Source of the DNA: Reticulitermes speratus
Taxonomy: Eukaryota; Arthropoda; Insecta; Blattodea; Rhinotermitidae
Assembly (NCBI GenBank): GCA_021186555.1
Contig: JAJKFL010000010.1
Location: forward strand, 24,372,679-24,436,678
Direction: 5' to 3'
DNA: 64,000 nt
Shown here: positions 44,527 to 56,607 of the stretch, piece by piece
Layout of the letters: the number at the start of each line of letters is the position of its first letter
Position numbering within the stretch: the first letter of the stretch is position 1
Translations under genes and position numbers: made by a program
Notes under the pieces: generated by a model
What the model saw: the letters and a program-made list of their open reading frames with translations, nothing else
Database searches by the model: none
Told to the model about the DNA's origin: nothing

Positions 44527-47097
44527 ACAGCACAAACTAACGCCACACAGCACAAACTAACGCCACACAGCACAAACTAACGCCACACAGCACAAACTAA
44601 CGCCACACAGCACAAACTAACGCCACACAGCACAAACTAACGCCACACAGCACAAACTAACGCCACACAGCACAAACTAACGCCACGCAGCACAAACTAA
44701 CGCCACGCAGCACAAACTAACGCCACACAGCACAAACTAACGCCACACAGCACAAACTAACGCCACACAGCACAAACTAACGCCACACAGCACAAACTAA
44801 CGCCACACAGCACAAACTAACGCCACACAGCACAAACTAACGCCACGCAGCACAAAACTAACGCCACGCAGCACAAACTAACGCCACACAGCACAAACTA
44901 ACGCCACACAGCACAAACTAACGCCACACAGCACAAACTAACGCCACACAGCACAAACTAACGCCACACAGCACAAACTAACGCCACACAGCACAAACTA
45001 ACGCCACACAGCACAAACTAACGCCACGCAGCACAAACTAACGCCACGCAGCACAAACTAACGCCACACAGCACAAACTAACGCCACACAGCACAAACTA
45101 ACGCCAACAGCACAAACTACGCCACACAGCACAAACTAACGCCACACAGCACAAACTAACGCCACACAGCACAAACTAACGCCACACAGCACAAACTAAC
45201 GCCACACAGCACAAACTAACGCCACACAGCACAAACTAACGCCACACAGCACAAACTAACGCCACACAGCACAAACTAACGCCACACACACAAACTAACG
45301 CCACCAGCACAAACTAACGCCACCAGCATCCAAACCAACTAACGCCACACACAAACTAACGCCACACAGCACAAACTAACGCCGACACAGCACAAACTAA
45401 CACCACACACAGCACAAACTAACAACCACACAGCACAAACTAACACCACACAGCACAAACTAACACCACACAGCACAAACTAACACCCACAGCACAAACT
45501 AACACCACACAGCACAAACTAACACCCACACAGCACAAACTAACACCTCACAGCACAAACTGACACCACACACACACACAAAACTAACACCTCACAGCAC
45601 AAACTAACACTCACAGCAATCAGCACAAACTAACACCACACAGCACAAACTAACACCTCACAGCACAAACTGACACCTCATAGCACAAACTAACGCCGCA
45701 CAGCACAAACTAACACCACACAGTACAAACTAACCACCACCAGCACAAACTAACACCACACAGCACAAAAACTAACGCCACAACAGCACAAACTAACACC
45801 ACACAGCACAAACTAACGCCACACAGCACAACTAAACCTAACAACCCACAGCACAAACTAACACTCACAGCACAAACTAACACCACACACACAAACTGAC
45901 ACCACACAACACAAACTAACACCTCACAGCACAAACTGACACCACACAACACAAACTGACACCACACAACACAAACTAACACCACACAGCACAAACTGAC
46001 ACCACAAACACAAACTAACACCTCACAACACAAACTAACGCCCGCACAAATGCAACAACAATAACTCACCAACACGCCGCACAGCACAAACTAACACCAG
46101 TCACAACTACGCACAAACTGACACCACACAACACAAACTAACACCTCACAGCACAAACTGACACCACACAACACAAACTGACACCACACAACACAAACTA
46201 ACACCACACAGCACAAACTAACACCACACAGCACAAACTGACACCACACAACACAAACTAACACCACACAGCACAAACTAACACCACACAGCACAAACTA
46301 ACACCACACAGCACAAACTAACACCACACAGCACAAACTAACACCACACAGCACAAACTAACACCTCACAGCACAAACTAACACCTCACAGCACAAACTA
46401 ACATCTCACAGCACAAACTAACACCTCACAGCACAAACTAACACCTCACAGCACAAACTAACACCTCACAGCACAAACTAACACCTCACAGCACAAACTA
46501 ACACCTCACAGCACAAACTAACACCTCATATCACAAACTAACACCTCATAGCACAAACTAACGCCACACAGCACAAACTAACGCCACACAGCACAAACTA
46601 ACGCCACACAGCACAAACTAACGCCACACAGCACAAACTAACGCCACACAGCACAAACTAACGCCTCACAGCACAAACTAACGCCTCACAGCACAAACTA
46701 ACGCCTCACAGCACAAACTAACACCTCACAGCACAAACTAACACCTCACAGCACAAACTAACACCTCACAGCACAAACTAACACCTCACAGCACAAACTA
46801 ACACCTCACAGCACAAACTAACACCTCACAGCACAAACTAACACCTCACAGCACAAACTAACACCTCACAGCACAAACTGACACCTCACAGCACAAACTG
46901 ACACCTCACAGCACAAACTGACACCTCACAGCACAAACTGACACCTCACAGCACAAACTAACACCTCACAGCACAAACTAACACCACACAGCACAAACTA
47001 ACACCTCACAGCACAAACTAACACCTCACAGCACAAACTAACACCTCACAGCACAAACTAACACCTCACAGCACAAACTAACACCACACAGCACAAA
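44527..47097. repeat. 20-bp tandem array, the longest by copy number
   Basis: About 128 units of taacgccacacagcacaaac and variants taacacctcacagcacaaac and ctgacacctcacagcacaaa. Variant types occur in blocks. The part at about 45290-46100 has many irregular indels. Confidence 0.96.
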
Positions 47098-47241
47098 CGT
47101 TCCTGCAACGTCGTTAGCTCAGCTACTCAAACAATCTTCTGCCTTTTACGTAACCAAAAGCTGTTACCCGTTCAGAACAGCCGGCAGTGCAGCTACAAGG
47201 CATGTCTGCACCGCCCTATTTATTTACGGACAATTTTAATG

Positions 47242-47426
47242 CAGTCGAACTCCGTTATAACATAATAAAAGGCACTCAATATTTTTTGTCGTTATAACCG
47301 AGTGTCGTTATAACCGAGTAGTATAATGTTATGGCTAACAGTGAGGAATTAATTGGTACCATAGAATATCTGACGTTATAGACGAGGCGTCGTATACACC
47401 GATGTCGTTATAACCAGGCTCGACTG
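47242..47426. mobile_element. TTATAACG-type MITE, complete, inverse orientation
   Basis: Ends cagtcgaactccgttataac and, inverted, cagtcgagcctggttataac. The interior contains ggaattaattggtacca, complementary to the copies at 19750 and 33680. Flanking TA is not conserved. Confidence 0.8.
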
Positions 47427-47741
47427 TGCTATCCTTCCCTCTACGTCTAGGTCTTGCCAGTACCACTTGGAATAAGTAGGTTGTCCTTAAGTCGTCTGAT
47501 GTCGCGAGTCCACTGTCTTCCGAGATGGATCAAGCCGCCACTGATTGCTAATTTGAACTAGTTCGCCACTGATTTAATGTAAACGACGAACAGCCTGTAA
47601 GTGTTTGCACAAGGTGCTAATTGACTGACATGTTACTTACTGACAGTGGCCACACACGGCAGGGCTGACCAAGTGCTGTCAGTACACGTTACGTCATGCG
47701 GCCAACAGCGATCTGACGGCTTACAAATGATCGTGTTGAAA
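47427..47741. other. Unassigned sequence
   Basis: Nothing recognised. Confidence 0.4.
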
Positions 47742-47743
47742 AC

Positions 47744-47922
47744 GTGAGCACTACCGTGACGTCATTGACACTGTCTGGGTGAGCACTACCGTGACGTCAT
47801 TGACACTGTCTGGGTGAGCACTACCGTGACGTCATTGACACTGTCTGGGTGAGCACTACCGTGACGTCATTGACACTGTCTGGGTGAGCACTACCGTGAC
47901 GTCATTGACACTGTCTGGGTGG
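47744..47922. repeat. 35-bp tandem array with repeated TGACGTCA
   Basis: Five units with gtgagcactaccgtgacgtc and attgacactgtctgg. Each contains the 8-bp palindrome tgacgtca, the consensus cAMP-response element, at 47757, 47792, 47827, 47862 and 47897. There is no evidence of regulation beyond the match. Confidence 0.95.
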
Positions 47923-47929
47923 CAAGTGT

Positions 47930-49070
47930 TACACTAGGAGACAGCTTGGTAGTGAGGGCGACACTGACAGTACAAGCAACTCTACTGACATTCACAGCTA
48001 CTCTACTGACAGTACAAGCAACTCTACTGACATTCACGGCAACTCTGCGGACAGTACAAGCAACTCTACTGACATTCACGGCAACTCTACGGACAGTACA
48101 AGCAACTGTACTGACATTCACAGCAACTCTACTGACATTCACAGCAACTCTACTGACATTCACAGCAACTCTATGGACAGTACAAGCAACTGTACTGACA
48201 TTCACAGCAACTCTACTGACATTCACAGCAACTCTACGGACATTACAAGCAACTGTACTGACAGTACAAGCAACTCTACTGACATTCACAGCAACTCTAC
48301 TGACATTCACAGCAACTGTACTGACAGTACAAGCAACTCTACTGACATTCACAGCAACTCTACTGACATTCACAGCAACTCTACTGACATTCACAGCAAC
48401 TGTACTGACTGTACAAGCAACTCTTCTGACTGTACAAGCAACTCTTCTGACATTCACAGCAACTCTACGGACAGTACAAGCAACTCTACTGACATTCACG
48501 GCATCTCTACGGACAGTACAAGCAACTGTACTGACATTCACAGCAACTCTACTGACATTCACAGCAACTCTACTGACATTCACAGCAACTCTACGGACAG
48601 TACAAGCAACTGTACTGACATTCACAGCAACTCTACTGACATTCACAGCAACTCTACGGACAGTACAAGCAACTGTACTGACATTCACAGCAACTCTACT
48701 GACATTCACAGCAACTCTACGGACAGTACAAGCAACTGTACTGACATTCACAGCAACTCTACGGACAGTACAAGCAACTCTACTGACATTCACGGCAACT
48801 CTGCGGACAGTACAAGCAACTGTACTGACATTCACAGCAACTCTACTGACATTCACAGCAACTCTACGGACAGTACAAGCAACTGTACTGACATTCACAG
48901 CAACTCTACTGACATTCACAGCAACTCTACGGACAGTACAAGCAACTGTACTGACATTCACAGCAACTCTACTGACATTCACAGCAACTCTACGGACAGT
49001 ACAAGCAACTGTACTGACAGTACAAGCAACTCTACTGACATTCACAGCAACTCTACTGACATTCACAGGA
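47930..49070. repeat. 21-bp two-type tandem array
   Basis: About 53 units of 21 bp. Type F contains gacattcacagcaactcta; type Q contains gacagtacaagcaactcta. In the second half the order settles into a 63-bp Q-F-F trimer. Because 21 is a multiple of three, frames of 300-414 codons are open on both strands; none has gene-like composition. Confidence 0.95.
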
Positions 49071-49138
49071 AAAATATTCAGTTTTATTTCCAAACAGGTT
49101 ATTAATTCCCTCCAGAACTTTAGAAAGCAGTATCGTTG

Positions 49139-49690
49139 TAAGATTAACCTGAATTATATATAAAGATTGAGTTCGTACCGCGCAGTAAACACACTCCGTC
49201 TCGGTTATAACCAAGAGTTTCAATATACGTTTAACATTGAGGCGCGTTCGCGTAACCATTGTTGCCGTGGAAAAGCAATAAGTATTACATATTCTAAGTG
49301 TGTGTCTGTAGCCTTAGTTATCCAGCATGCAAAGCGCATGCGCCGTATTATATTGTCATCTGTGGCCTGTCTGGCTGTACCGTATTTTTCCACATTATCT
49401 CATAAACGGCACGATTTTGGGAAAAAAGTTGTTGAACATAAAATGTGTGTTTTGATTTTCTCTACAACTTTTGTCTGAAACATTTCTCATTCTAAGAAGA
49501 ATTCAACGAGATATTATCATAAATGTACATAGGTCTTGTCAGATTTGAATGAAACTTAAATTTTCTCGACAGAGTTTGGAAAAAAAATACTCATATATCA
49601 AATTTAATGAAAATCCGTCCAGTGGGAGCCGAGTTGTTCCATGCTGACGGACAGACAGACATGAATCTAACAGGCGCGCCTAAAAATGGG
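49139..49690 (-). repeat. Dispersed element with a single part-copy of the 114-bp module
   Basis: It starts with agattaacctgaattatata and aaagattgagttcgtaccgc (an end of the 114-bp array elements), includes about half of one satellite unit, then ggcgcgttcgcgtaaccatt and aaaatccgtccagtgggagc, ending near ggacagacagaca. Compare 11995-12350 and 60366. No frame recognised. Confidence 0.6.
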
Positions 49691-50384
49691 CATGCAGTTA
49701 ACGATTGGTTAAATAAAGGCAGAGGTTAAAGGTTTACGTATTTGTGTGCTGACCCCATGACCTCATGACCGCTACAACCTGACAGCCCTTATGACCGTCC
49801 TCAATGTTTCCTAAGTTACTTCACGGACTGTACTAACGCCGAACCTTTCTCAGAATCAAAACACCATTTATCCGTTATTTCATTACAATTTTCCGCTGTG
49901 TTTATCCACGTGTTTACCCCCCTCCCCCTCCCCCCGCCATTCCGCACTTCTAACACGCAAGGGAAGCACGTTTCCAAAAAAAATGGACCACCACTCTCTT
50001 TCCGTAATAAGTTTCATACTGTGCTCAGTTTTAATATTATCTTGACTGTAAACAGGAAGGACACAATGCCAGTGTCTGTATTCACTGCAGACAGACGTTG
50101 CGGCACTAACAGACGTTGCGGCACTAACAAACCGGTTGTGTTTGCTACAATAAAACACTACAAATGTAAAGCCACCCAGTTCTTCGTAGTGTCAGGGAAC
50201 ACAACCTTCAAGGTCACTGTATACAGCATGTGTTAAATAAAGTACTATTGTCGACTCAAGAGAACAGCTTTGGCATTTAAGTACTGGATTAGGCGGCAGT
50301 CAGGCCGACGTTTATGACCGGTACAGTCTGGTTCAAAATATGCCTGACACATTAGCTGTTCTGGGTTGTTGCACAGCGTAAGTT
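49691..50384. other. Unassigned sequence
   Basis: An 18-bp duplication, cagacgttgcggcactaa, lies at about 50090-50128. No gene supported. Confidence 0.45.
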
Positions 50385-50480
50385 TGTTTGTTTGTTAGCG
50401 TAGTTTCGGGACAGGAGACCTCGACCCTTGAGGATGGGACGAATACGGTGTCCCAGAATTCATTAGCAAAGCAAAGCACA
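50385..50480 (+). mobile_element. Decayed element of the GAAACGTC palindrome family
   Basis: It contains tagtttcgggacagg and, in inverse, cccttgaggatgggacgaat and ggtgtcccagaa. Both halves of the core are mutated. Confidence 0.45.
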
Positions 50481-51306
50481 CAACGCCACAACCCAGAAAA
50501 GCGAAGATGTCAACTGCACCGCCATGAGAGCCTGGAATCACATACAAAAATATATTCAGATGAAGTGCAGTCGTGTCTTGTGTGTGCGAGTTAGAAATGT
50601 TATTTACGGTACGAGCTGAATCTTTAAATTTAATTCAGGTTCGTTACACATTCAGTCAACGTGTGCGATCACATTAGAGTTGCTACGTTCCCGTAGGCAG
50701 CAGAGCAGTGTTGCCAATCGCTTATCTTCGGTTTTCACTATTTAGTATCACAGACAGACCAAATATGTAAACGGATTTGCAATTCTGAATATACAGTATA
50801 GGCTAACTATTTGACGAACACCCTATACTGTTTTCCATTAGCATGACGTGAAACTGTATTCGTGCTATAATTGCTGTAAATTGTGCACGCTATCAGCCAC
50901 ACACCTCTCTTGGCCACAAGCTGCTCTGTTCACAGTAACTTAATGGCGTCTTCATCTTCTGCTCAAAACAAAATTAAACGCTGCATTCCAAGAACTGCTG
51001 CTAACTAGCAATCTGTTTCGTTACAAATCATTTAGTCTCCGGTAGTGAAAATGGAGAAACCTGAAGAATTTACAGAAAACAATACTTTGTTGTTCGTATA
51101 ATTGCTAAAGTAATTAACAAGATTGTAAATGGCGTATTATGTGACGTGGTAAAAGGCGTTCCTTACATTATAAATGTCATACAGATTCTTGGTATATCAG
51201 TCAATGTGATCTGACTTCGGCCGTAACAAAAGTACTGTCTTTCTTGCGCCGATTTTCACGAAATTCCTTAAATTTTCAACAGCACTGTGTGCAAATCTCT
51301 TACACG
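50481..51306. other. Unassigned sequence
   Basis: No gene or repeat family recognised. Confidence 0.45.
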
Positions 51307-51320
51307 GAATTTCACCCAAA

Positions 51321-51611
51321 GCAATCCCATTACAGGCCTGGACAGGCCCTTAGGGTTCCAGGAGGTTGAGGCTCCCAGATTTATAGACAATCGGCACATG
51401 AAGGTGGTAAGGTTGTCAGCAGTACGCACCGGCCGCCTTTACCCCCCAGGAAAAATTCCTGGTACTCATTTCTGTTAGAGGCTGAGTCGACCCCAGGGCC
51501 ACAGTGCGGCCGGAAGGATTATGTCAATGAAAAATTCCAGTGACACAATCGGGAATCAAACCCGCGACCTTCCGGCTTGTAGCGCAGTGCCTCAACCAAC
51601 TGCGCCACCGC
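51321..51611 (-). mobile_element. tRNA-derived SINE, family 2, with 14-bp target duplication
   Basis: Same family as 38650-38967. The tRNA-like head on the minus strand (about 51540-51611) has ggtggcgcagttggttgagg and gcgggtttgattcccga. Direct repeats gaatttcacccaaa lie at 51307-51320 and 51612-51625. Confidence 0.9.
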
Positions 51612-51625
51612 GAATTTCACCCAAA

Positions 51626-51859
51626 CCGGACAATAAACTTGTACAGTACGGACAGACATTCCTGTACGCGGTTCAGTGCGCCGACTATTACGACACAATC
51701 AGTTTTTGTGAATTTGAATCAAACTGGACGAAAATCGTAGAGGATGTGGCTAAACTTTCTATGCAATAATGCTGCCGTGTTCTGGTGACAGAAAAGAAAC
51801 ACCCTGTATTGCTGTAATCTTGTTCGTGAATAAACAATTCGCGAATAAAGAGGGATGAC
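51626..51859. other. Unassigned sequence
   Basis: Nothing recognised. Confidence 0.4.
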
Positions 51860-52755
51860 TGTACTTAGATTAACGACTGCACTGGTTAAGATTAAGATAC
51901 ATAATGTCTTCGTAGCTGGAATTAGGTGGATTAACGACTGCACTGGTTAAGATTAAGATACATAAATGTCTTCGTAGCTGGAATTAGGTGGATTAACGAC
52001 TGCACTGGTTAAGATTAAGATACATAAATGTCTTCGTAGCTGGGATTAGGTGGATTAACGACTGCACTGGTTAAGATTAAGATACATAAATGTCTTCGTA
52101 GCTGTGGTGGATTAACGACTGCATGGTTAAGATTAAGATACATAAATGTCTTCGTAGCTGTGGTGATTAACGACTGCACTGGTTAAGATTAAGATACATA
52201 AATGTCTTCGTAGCTGGGATTAGGTGGATTAACGACTGCACTGGTTAAGATTAAGATACATAAATGTCTTCGTAGCTGGGTGGATTAACGACTGCACTGG
52301 TTAAGATTAAGATACATAAATGTCTTCGTAGCTGGGATTAGGTGGATTAACGACTGCACTGGTTAAGATTAAGATACATAAATGTCTTCGTAGCTGTGGT
52401 GGATTAACGACTGCACTGGTTAAGATTAAGATACATAAATGTCTTCGTAGCTGGGATTAGGTGGATTAACGACTGCACTGGTTAAGATTAAGATACATAA
52501 ATGTCTTCGTAGCTGTGGTGGATTAACGACTGCACTGGTTAAGATTAAGATACATAAATGTCTTCGTAGCTGGATTAGGTGGATTAACGACTGCACTGGT
52601 TAAGATTAAGATACATAAATGTCTTCGTAGCTGTGGTGGATTAACGACTGCACTGGTTAAGATTAAGATACATAAATGTCTTCGTAGCTGTGGTGGATTA
52701 ACGACTGCACTGGTTAAGATTAAGATACATAAATGTCTTCGTAGCTGTGGTGGAT
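51860..52755. repeat. 55-62 bp tandem array
   Basis: About 15 units with gattaacgactgcactggtt, aagattaagatacataaatg and tcttcgtagctg. Length varies at one site: gggattaggtg, tggtg or gggtg joins successive units. Confidence 0.95.
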
Positions 52756-53295
52756 TAATCTTACAGGAATTCGTATAGACACAGGCGTGATAAATACCTG
52801 ACTTGCGGTCTGAGTAACAGCCACCTCTGTCTCCTGTCCTCACCGTCACTGAATATGACCTTTCTTGTTTCAGACCAGCGTTTATCAAATTACGGTATGC
52901 GGGGGGGGGGGGGGGGTGCACCAGTCAACGAAACATTATTATACAAATATCAGAGTTTGTTTTGCTGCGGATCAAACTCTTGTGGGTGGGACCAATGAAT
53001 AGGCCCCAAGTCGCCGGGACACTGCATGTAAATGGAGGAATGGAAAGAGAGGGTAAGAGAGGGTATAAAATGACATAATATGACAAAGAAATTGAGAGTG
53101 AAAGAATAAAACAAGAAGGAATGGAGAAAGCACAGAAAGAGAGGCAGAAGGGGCAGGGAGCAATGAAGACTGGGAGGTGGAAAAGACAGAAGAAAGAAAT
53201 GGCATAAGCGATAAAAAAAAAAGAAATGCGAAACTCTGTGTCGCTCACCCACTAATATAATTATCTGTGTATTTTCACCCTGTATTCTTTACAAA
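52756..53295. other. Unassigned sequence with a G run and a purine-rich tract
   Basis: A G run of about 17 lies at 52901-52917. Purine-rich sequence lies at about 53040-53225; minus-strand frames there are pyrimidine-biased by-products. Confidence 0.5.
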
Positions 53296-53347
53296 TCACA
53301 AATCACACACAACAAAATGCACTATATTTTCACTCTTTATTCTTTAA

Positions 53348-53390
53348 CCCCTACATGTGTTTCGGCGTTTACAAGGCCATCTTCAGGGGG
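53348..53390 (-). ncRNA. Hammerhead-ribozyme-like motif (left arm)
   Basis: Minus strand: helix I CCCC/GGGG, CUGAAGA, extra U, helix II GGC/GCC, GAA, ACACAUGU, A at position 17. Helix III is less symmetrical than in its partner. Confidence 0.55.
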
Positions 53391-53587
53391 CTCGTAATCT
53401 ACATTTACTTTACATCCAATGTTTTGGTCTGCTATCACATTTAGTCCAGTTTCATTGTCATATATATATGTTTTTTATATATTTTAAACACAGACACTGT
53501 ATATAACTGTAATATATATGACAGTGAAACTGGACTAAATGTGATAGCAGACAGAAACATTGGATGTAAAGTAAATGTACATTACGA

Positions 53588-53632
53588 GCCCCCTGAAGAT
53601 GGCCTTGTAAAGGCCGAAACATATGTAGGGGT
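53588..53632 (+). ncRNA. Hammerhead-ribozyme-like motif (right arm, most complete)
   Basis: Helix I GCCCC/GGGGU (four G-C pairs and one G-U), CUGAAGA at 53593-53599, extra U at 53600, helix II GGCCU/AGGCC with loop UGUAA, GAA at 53616-53618, palindrome ACAUAUGU at 53619-53626, and A at 53627 as the predicted cleavage-site base. Every invariant hammerhead core base is present. Confidence 0.65.
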
Positions 53633-53684
53633 CGAAGAATAAAAAGTGAAAATATAGTGCATTTTGTTGGTGTGTGATTTGTGA

Positions 53685-54254
53685 GTTGTTACCTGTGTTA
53701 GTTACCAGGTAACTAGCAAGCTTAGCTCCCTAACACTGTACACAGCTGCAGTCGGCACGACGTGGTCGCTGCTAGGCTCACCTCGGAACGGCCAGGCAGC
53801 GCTATACCTCTTTACAAAAACATTTCCTGTGTTGGCAGTACATTCATAGCTTCAGTCACTGTGGATGTTTTTGAAACGACAGTAAACGCTAGATGGTGCG
53901 CGCGCAGTGCTTCGCCTCTTACCAGCGTGCCACCTGTCAGCCGCCCTACAAACTAGCCACATTCTGTTCATTTTCAATTACAGCAATCTCTCTATTTGCG
54001 AGTTCAATTCATTCCTCGAAAACTGATCGCAAGACAAACGTCCGTAACACGAAAATAATTTTCCCATTATCTACCTTGTGATAATAAATTTGAAATGGTA
54101 CCAGGGGTCAAAAATGTCTCCCCAAACATATGAACTTCACCTTCACACAGCACAGAACGGTACCTGAGTGTCAAGAAGTTAACACAGCGGTCAGTTGTCG
54201 TATTTAAATGGCATTCGTACTCACTAACCTGTGCATACACATTAGGTACCAGCC
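53685..54254. other. Unassigned sequence
   Basis: No gene supported. Confidence 0.45.
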
Positions 54255-54511
54255 TCCCCCCCTATGGCGCAACAGCCCCTTGGGGGCCTAGGCCTCCTAA
54301 TTATCAAGGCTTCACGATCACACTCAGACACACCACAGTCGGTAGGACTCCTCTGGACGAGTGATCAGCTCGTCGCACAGACCTCTACCTGACAACACAC
54401 AACACTCACAACAGACAGACATCCATGCCCCCAGCGGGATTCGAACCCGCAATCCCAGTAAGCGAGCGGCCGCAGACCCACGCCTTAGACCGCGCGGCCA
54501 CTGGATCGGCC
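54255..54511 (-). mobile_element. tRNA-derived SINE, family 3
   Basis: Close to 30215-30476: gcgggttcgaatcccgct B box and a ggccgcgcggtctaaggcgt A-box region on the minus strand. Target duplication not found. Confidence 0.85.
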
Positions 54512-54597
54512 ATTATACGTGATATAGCCTGAAATATTAAGAGCGTCATTAAACAAACCATAAAATAAAGACAGCTACTTGGAACGATATTGAAATA

Positions 54598-54840
54598 GAA
54601 TACTAGGATGGGCTGGTCACATGGTAAGAATGGAAGAAAAAGAATCCAAAAAAAAATTTTTAATGGGGGAATTCCAAAACAGAAGATCAGTTGGAAAACA
54701 AGAACAAGATGGGAGGACGTCGTCCAGAGGGATGTATTTCAGGTCCTAGAAATACGAGGTTAGAGGAGACGAGGTGGGGAGAGAGGAGAATGGAAAGACT
54801 TTCTGAGGGAGGTTAGGGCCCAGAAGGAAGGGGCTGTAGC
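54598..54840 (+). pseudogene. Non-LTR retrotransposon tail (family C-like)
   Basis: A broken frame with GWAGHMVRMEEKESK, a GGIPKQKISWKTRTRWEDVV block and a WKDFLREVRAQKEGAVAP-like end, the usual GH-RM, R-W-D and W--F pattern of non-LTR C-termini. An indel at the lysine run near 54645 breaks the frame. Confidence 0.65.
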
Positions 54841-54912
54841 CCCACACGTGCTTTTGATATCGCTCAACAATAAAACCAACAAAAGCACTTTATTTCTTAA
54901 GCATGTCCACCA

Positions 54913-54957
54913 ACCCTACACATGTTTCGGCTGCAATAGAGCCATCATCAGGAGTTC
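54913..54957 (-). ncRNA. Hammerhead-ribozyme-like motif, single arm
   Basis: Minus strand: CUGAUGA, extra U, helix II GGCU/AGCC, GAA, ACAUGU, then GUAGGG instead of AGGG. The two-base insertion places G at position 17, which should block cleavage. Surrounding sequence resembles an arm, but no inverted partner was found. Confidence 0.45.
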
Positions 54958-55470
54958 AAGGTCACGTTCAAAATGCACGGATAAACATAAAATGCACGGA
55001 TATATTTCGAACGGAATCAAATTTGTGCTCTCTGCAGACGACATTACACTTATATAAATGTGTGGTCATAATGTTGGCAGGTCCGATGTCAAAGTCACAG
55101 AAGACATTGACAGGGAATGCCATTTTGGTACGGAGTGTACACTGTTTAGGGTCATGTTCAAAGCTATTAATCTGTGCTCAATGCTGCCATCTGTCTACCG
55201 TCCAGTGGAACAATCTTTAAATTGCTGCTGAATGCCACTCAGCAAATGACTGTCGAAGTGCTTACGTTGGCTGCACTGTGCCCGCACATGTCAGGCGATT
55301 TCTGACATAACAAAGCTGTTTTTATCTGATAAGACTTTCCAGCCTTGAATTTAATGACTGAACTAACGCCGTTAATAACAAACCAGAATTTATAAAAAAA
55401 TTCACTTCCTTGAATTGCCGACCTTAGAAAAGATGTTATGAGGCGTGAATTAAGATGCTTTATAGGTGTT
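54958..55470. other. Unassigned sequence
   Basis: A short duplication, aaaatgcacggata, lies at about 54976-55005. No gene supported. Confidence 0.4.
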
Positions 55471-55473
55471 ATA

Positions 55474-55548
55474 CAGGTATACACAAAATAATGGTGCGGT
55501 TTCAATGGTGAATAAAGGGATCCGCACCATTGTTTTGTGTATACCCTG
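55474..55548. mobile_element. Palindromic mariner MITE (CAGGGCATAC family)
   Basis: Ends caggtatacacaaaataatg and inverse, flanked by TA on both sides. The second TA (55549-55550) is also the left flank of the next MITE. Confidence 0.8.
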
Positions 55549-55550
55549 TA

Positions 55551-55736
55551 CAGTTGAGCTCGGTTATAACGTCACGAAAGGGACTGAATATTTTGTGTCG
55601 TTATAAACGAGTGTTGTTATAACCGAGTTGCATAACGTTATGGTTAACAATGAGGAAATTAATTGGTACCACAGAATATCTGACGCTATAGAGAAGGTGT
55701 TGTATAAACCGAAGTCGTTATAACCGGGTTCGGCTG
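55551..55736. mobile_element. TTATAACG-type MITE, complete
   Basis: Ends cagttgagctcggttataac and, inverted, cagccgaacccggttataac, flanked by TA on both sides. Same orientation as 47242. Confidence 0.85.
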
Positions 55737-55784
55737 TATATTGGACACATGTAAATGATACAGTAGCGAAGTACCGTCTGTTAC

Positions 55785-56070
55785 AAATGTCTGTCCTTGA
55801 TCTCAGGCTTCCGCCGCGATGTTGATGTAATCTGTGGTCTTCTGGGTGATTACACGGCGTCGTGTGGTAATTATTTACCGACGTTTCGGGACAACTTATC
55901 GGTCCCATCTTCACGGGTCAAGACTCCAGAAAGAAAGGGAATCTTGAAATCTTCTTGGAATCTTGACCCGTGAAGATGGGACCGACAAGTTGTCCCGAAA
56001 CGTCGGTAAATAATTACCACACGACGCCGTGTAATTACCCTGAAGATCACAGATTAAATGTCTGTCCTTG
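55785..56070. mobile_element. Palindromic element with exact 15-bp target duplication
   Basis: aaatgtctgtccttg is present at 55785-55799 and 56056-56070. Arms about 55828-55930 and 55950-56055 contain ccgacgtttcgggacaactt and the inverse. The core has GUGAAGA in place of CUGANGA, as in the copy at 13404, so the subfamily lacks a usable ribozyme yet transposed. Confidence 0.8.
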
Positions 56071-56607
56071 GTTAACATCAATCAAATTTTAAAATCATTG
56101 AAAATATGAAATATAGAACGTAGAACTGTCACTTGCTGGTCAAATACAAACAGCAGTGCATGTAGTTATGTATACGACTGTACGTGAACGTGCTGTAGTT
56201 GTATGGTACAGTCACGGTGTGTGTGTGTGTCGTGTGTAACGTGACTTATAGCTAGTGTTATTACACAAAGTTCTTGCTGTCACCACTTGTTGCGCTGTAA
56301 GCCATATTGATGAACATTCAGGATGCCCTAATTAGGGCCAAAACGAGCATGACATGTGAAAGTTGTCTGAAAAATGAACAGAAGGCTGGAGCTGGTTACC
56401 GTGTCGCATTCACCTTAAAATGAACAGAAATACAGACACTTGCATAAACATTGCACTGCATACATCTAGCGCTTTGTGCGGAGCCAGTGTATATAACTGC
56501 TGACTTCTCGGCACTTCCCAATCGGAATTAATTTCAGATTCTTGTACATCTTAATTATGATACCCTGGGATGGGGATCAACCCATAGCACTCCCCAACCC
56601 TGTAAAG
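56071..56607. other. Unassigned sequence
   Basis: A possible decayed element end, gatgccctaattagggccaa followed by aacgagcatg, lies at 56320-56350. No gene supported. Confidence 0.4.

Larger units (their letters stand above)
53296..53684. mobile_element. Palindromic hammerhead-bearing element (best preserved)
   Basis: Arms of about 160 bp: the left begins tcacaaatcacacac and the right ends with its inverse. The AT-rich loop is about 60 bp. Motifs at 53348-53390 (minus) and 53588-53632 (plus). No convincing target duplication seen. Confidence 0.8.

Noticed and set aside
47891-49163. Open frames of 310-414 codons on both strands
   Set aside because: The 21-bp period keeps frames open on both strands; no protein domain and no start context.
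52925-53252. Minus-strand frames rich in Phe, Leu and Ser suggesting membrane segments
   Set aside because: They are antisense to a purine-rich tract, which yields such composition in any frame.
56320-56352. gccctaattagggc stem followed by caaaacgagc
   Set aside because: It resembles a retroelement end, but the CUGANGA half reads caggat and the GAA reads AAA; too decayed to call.
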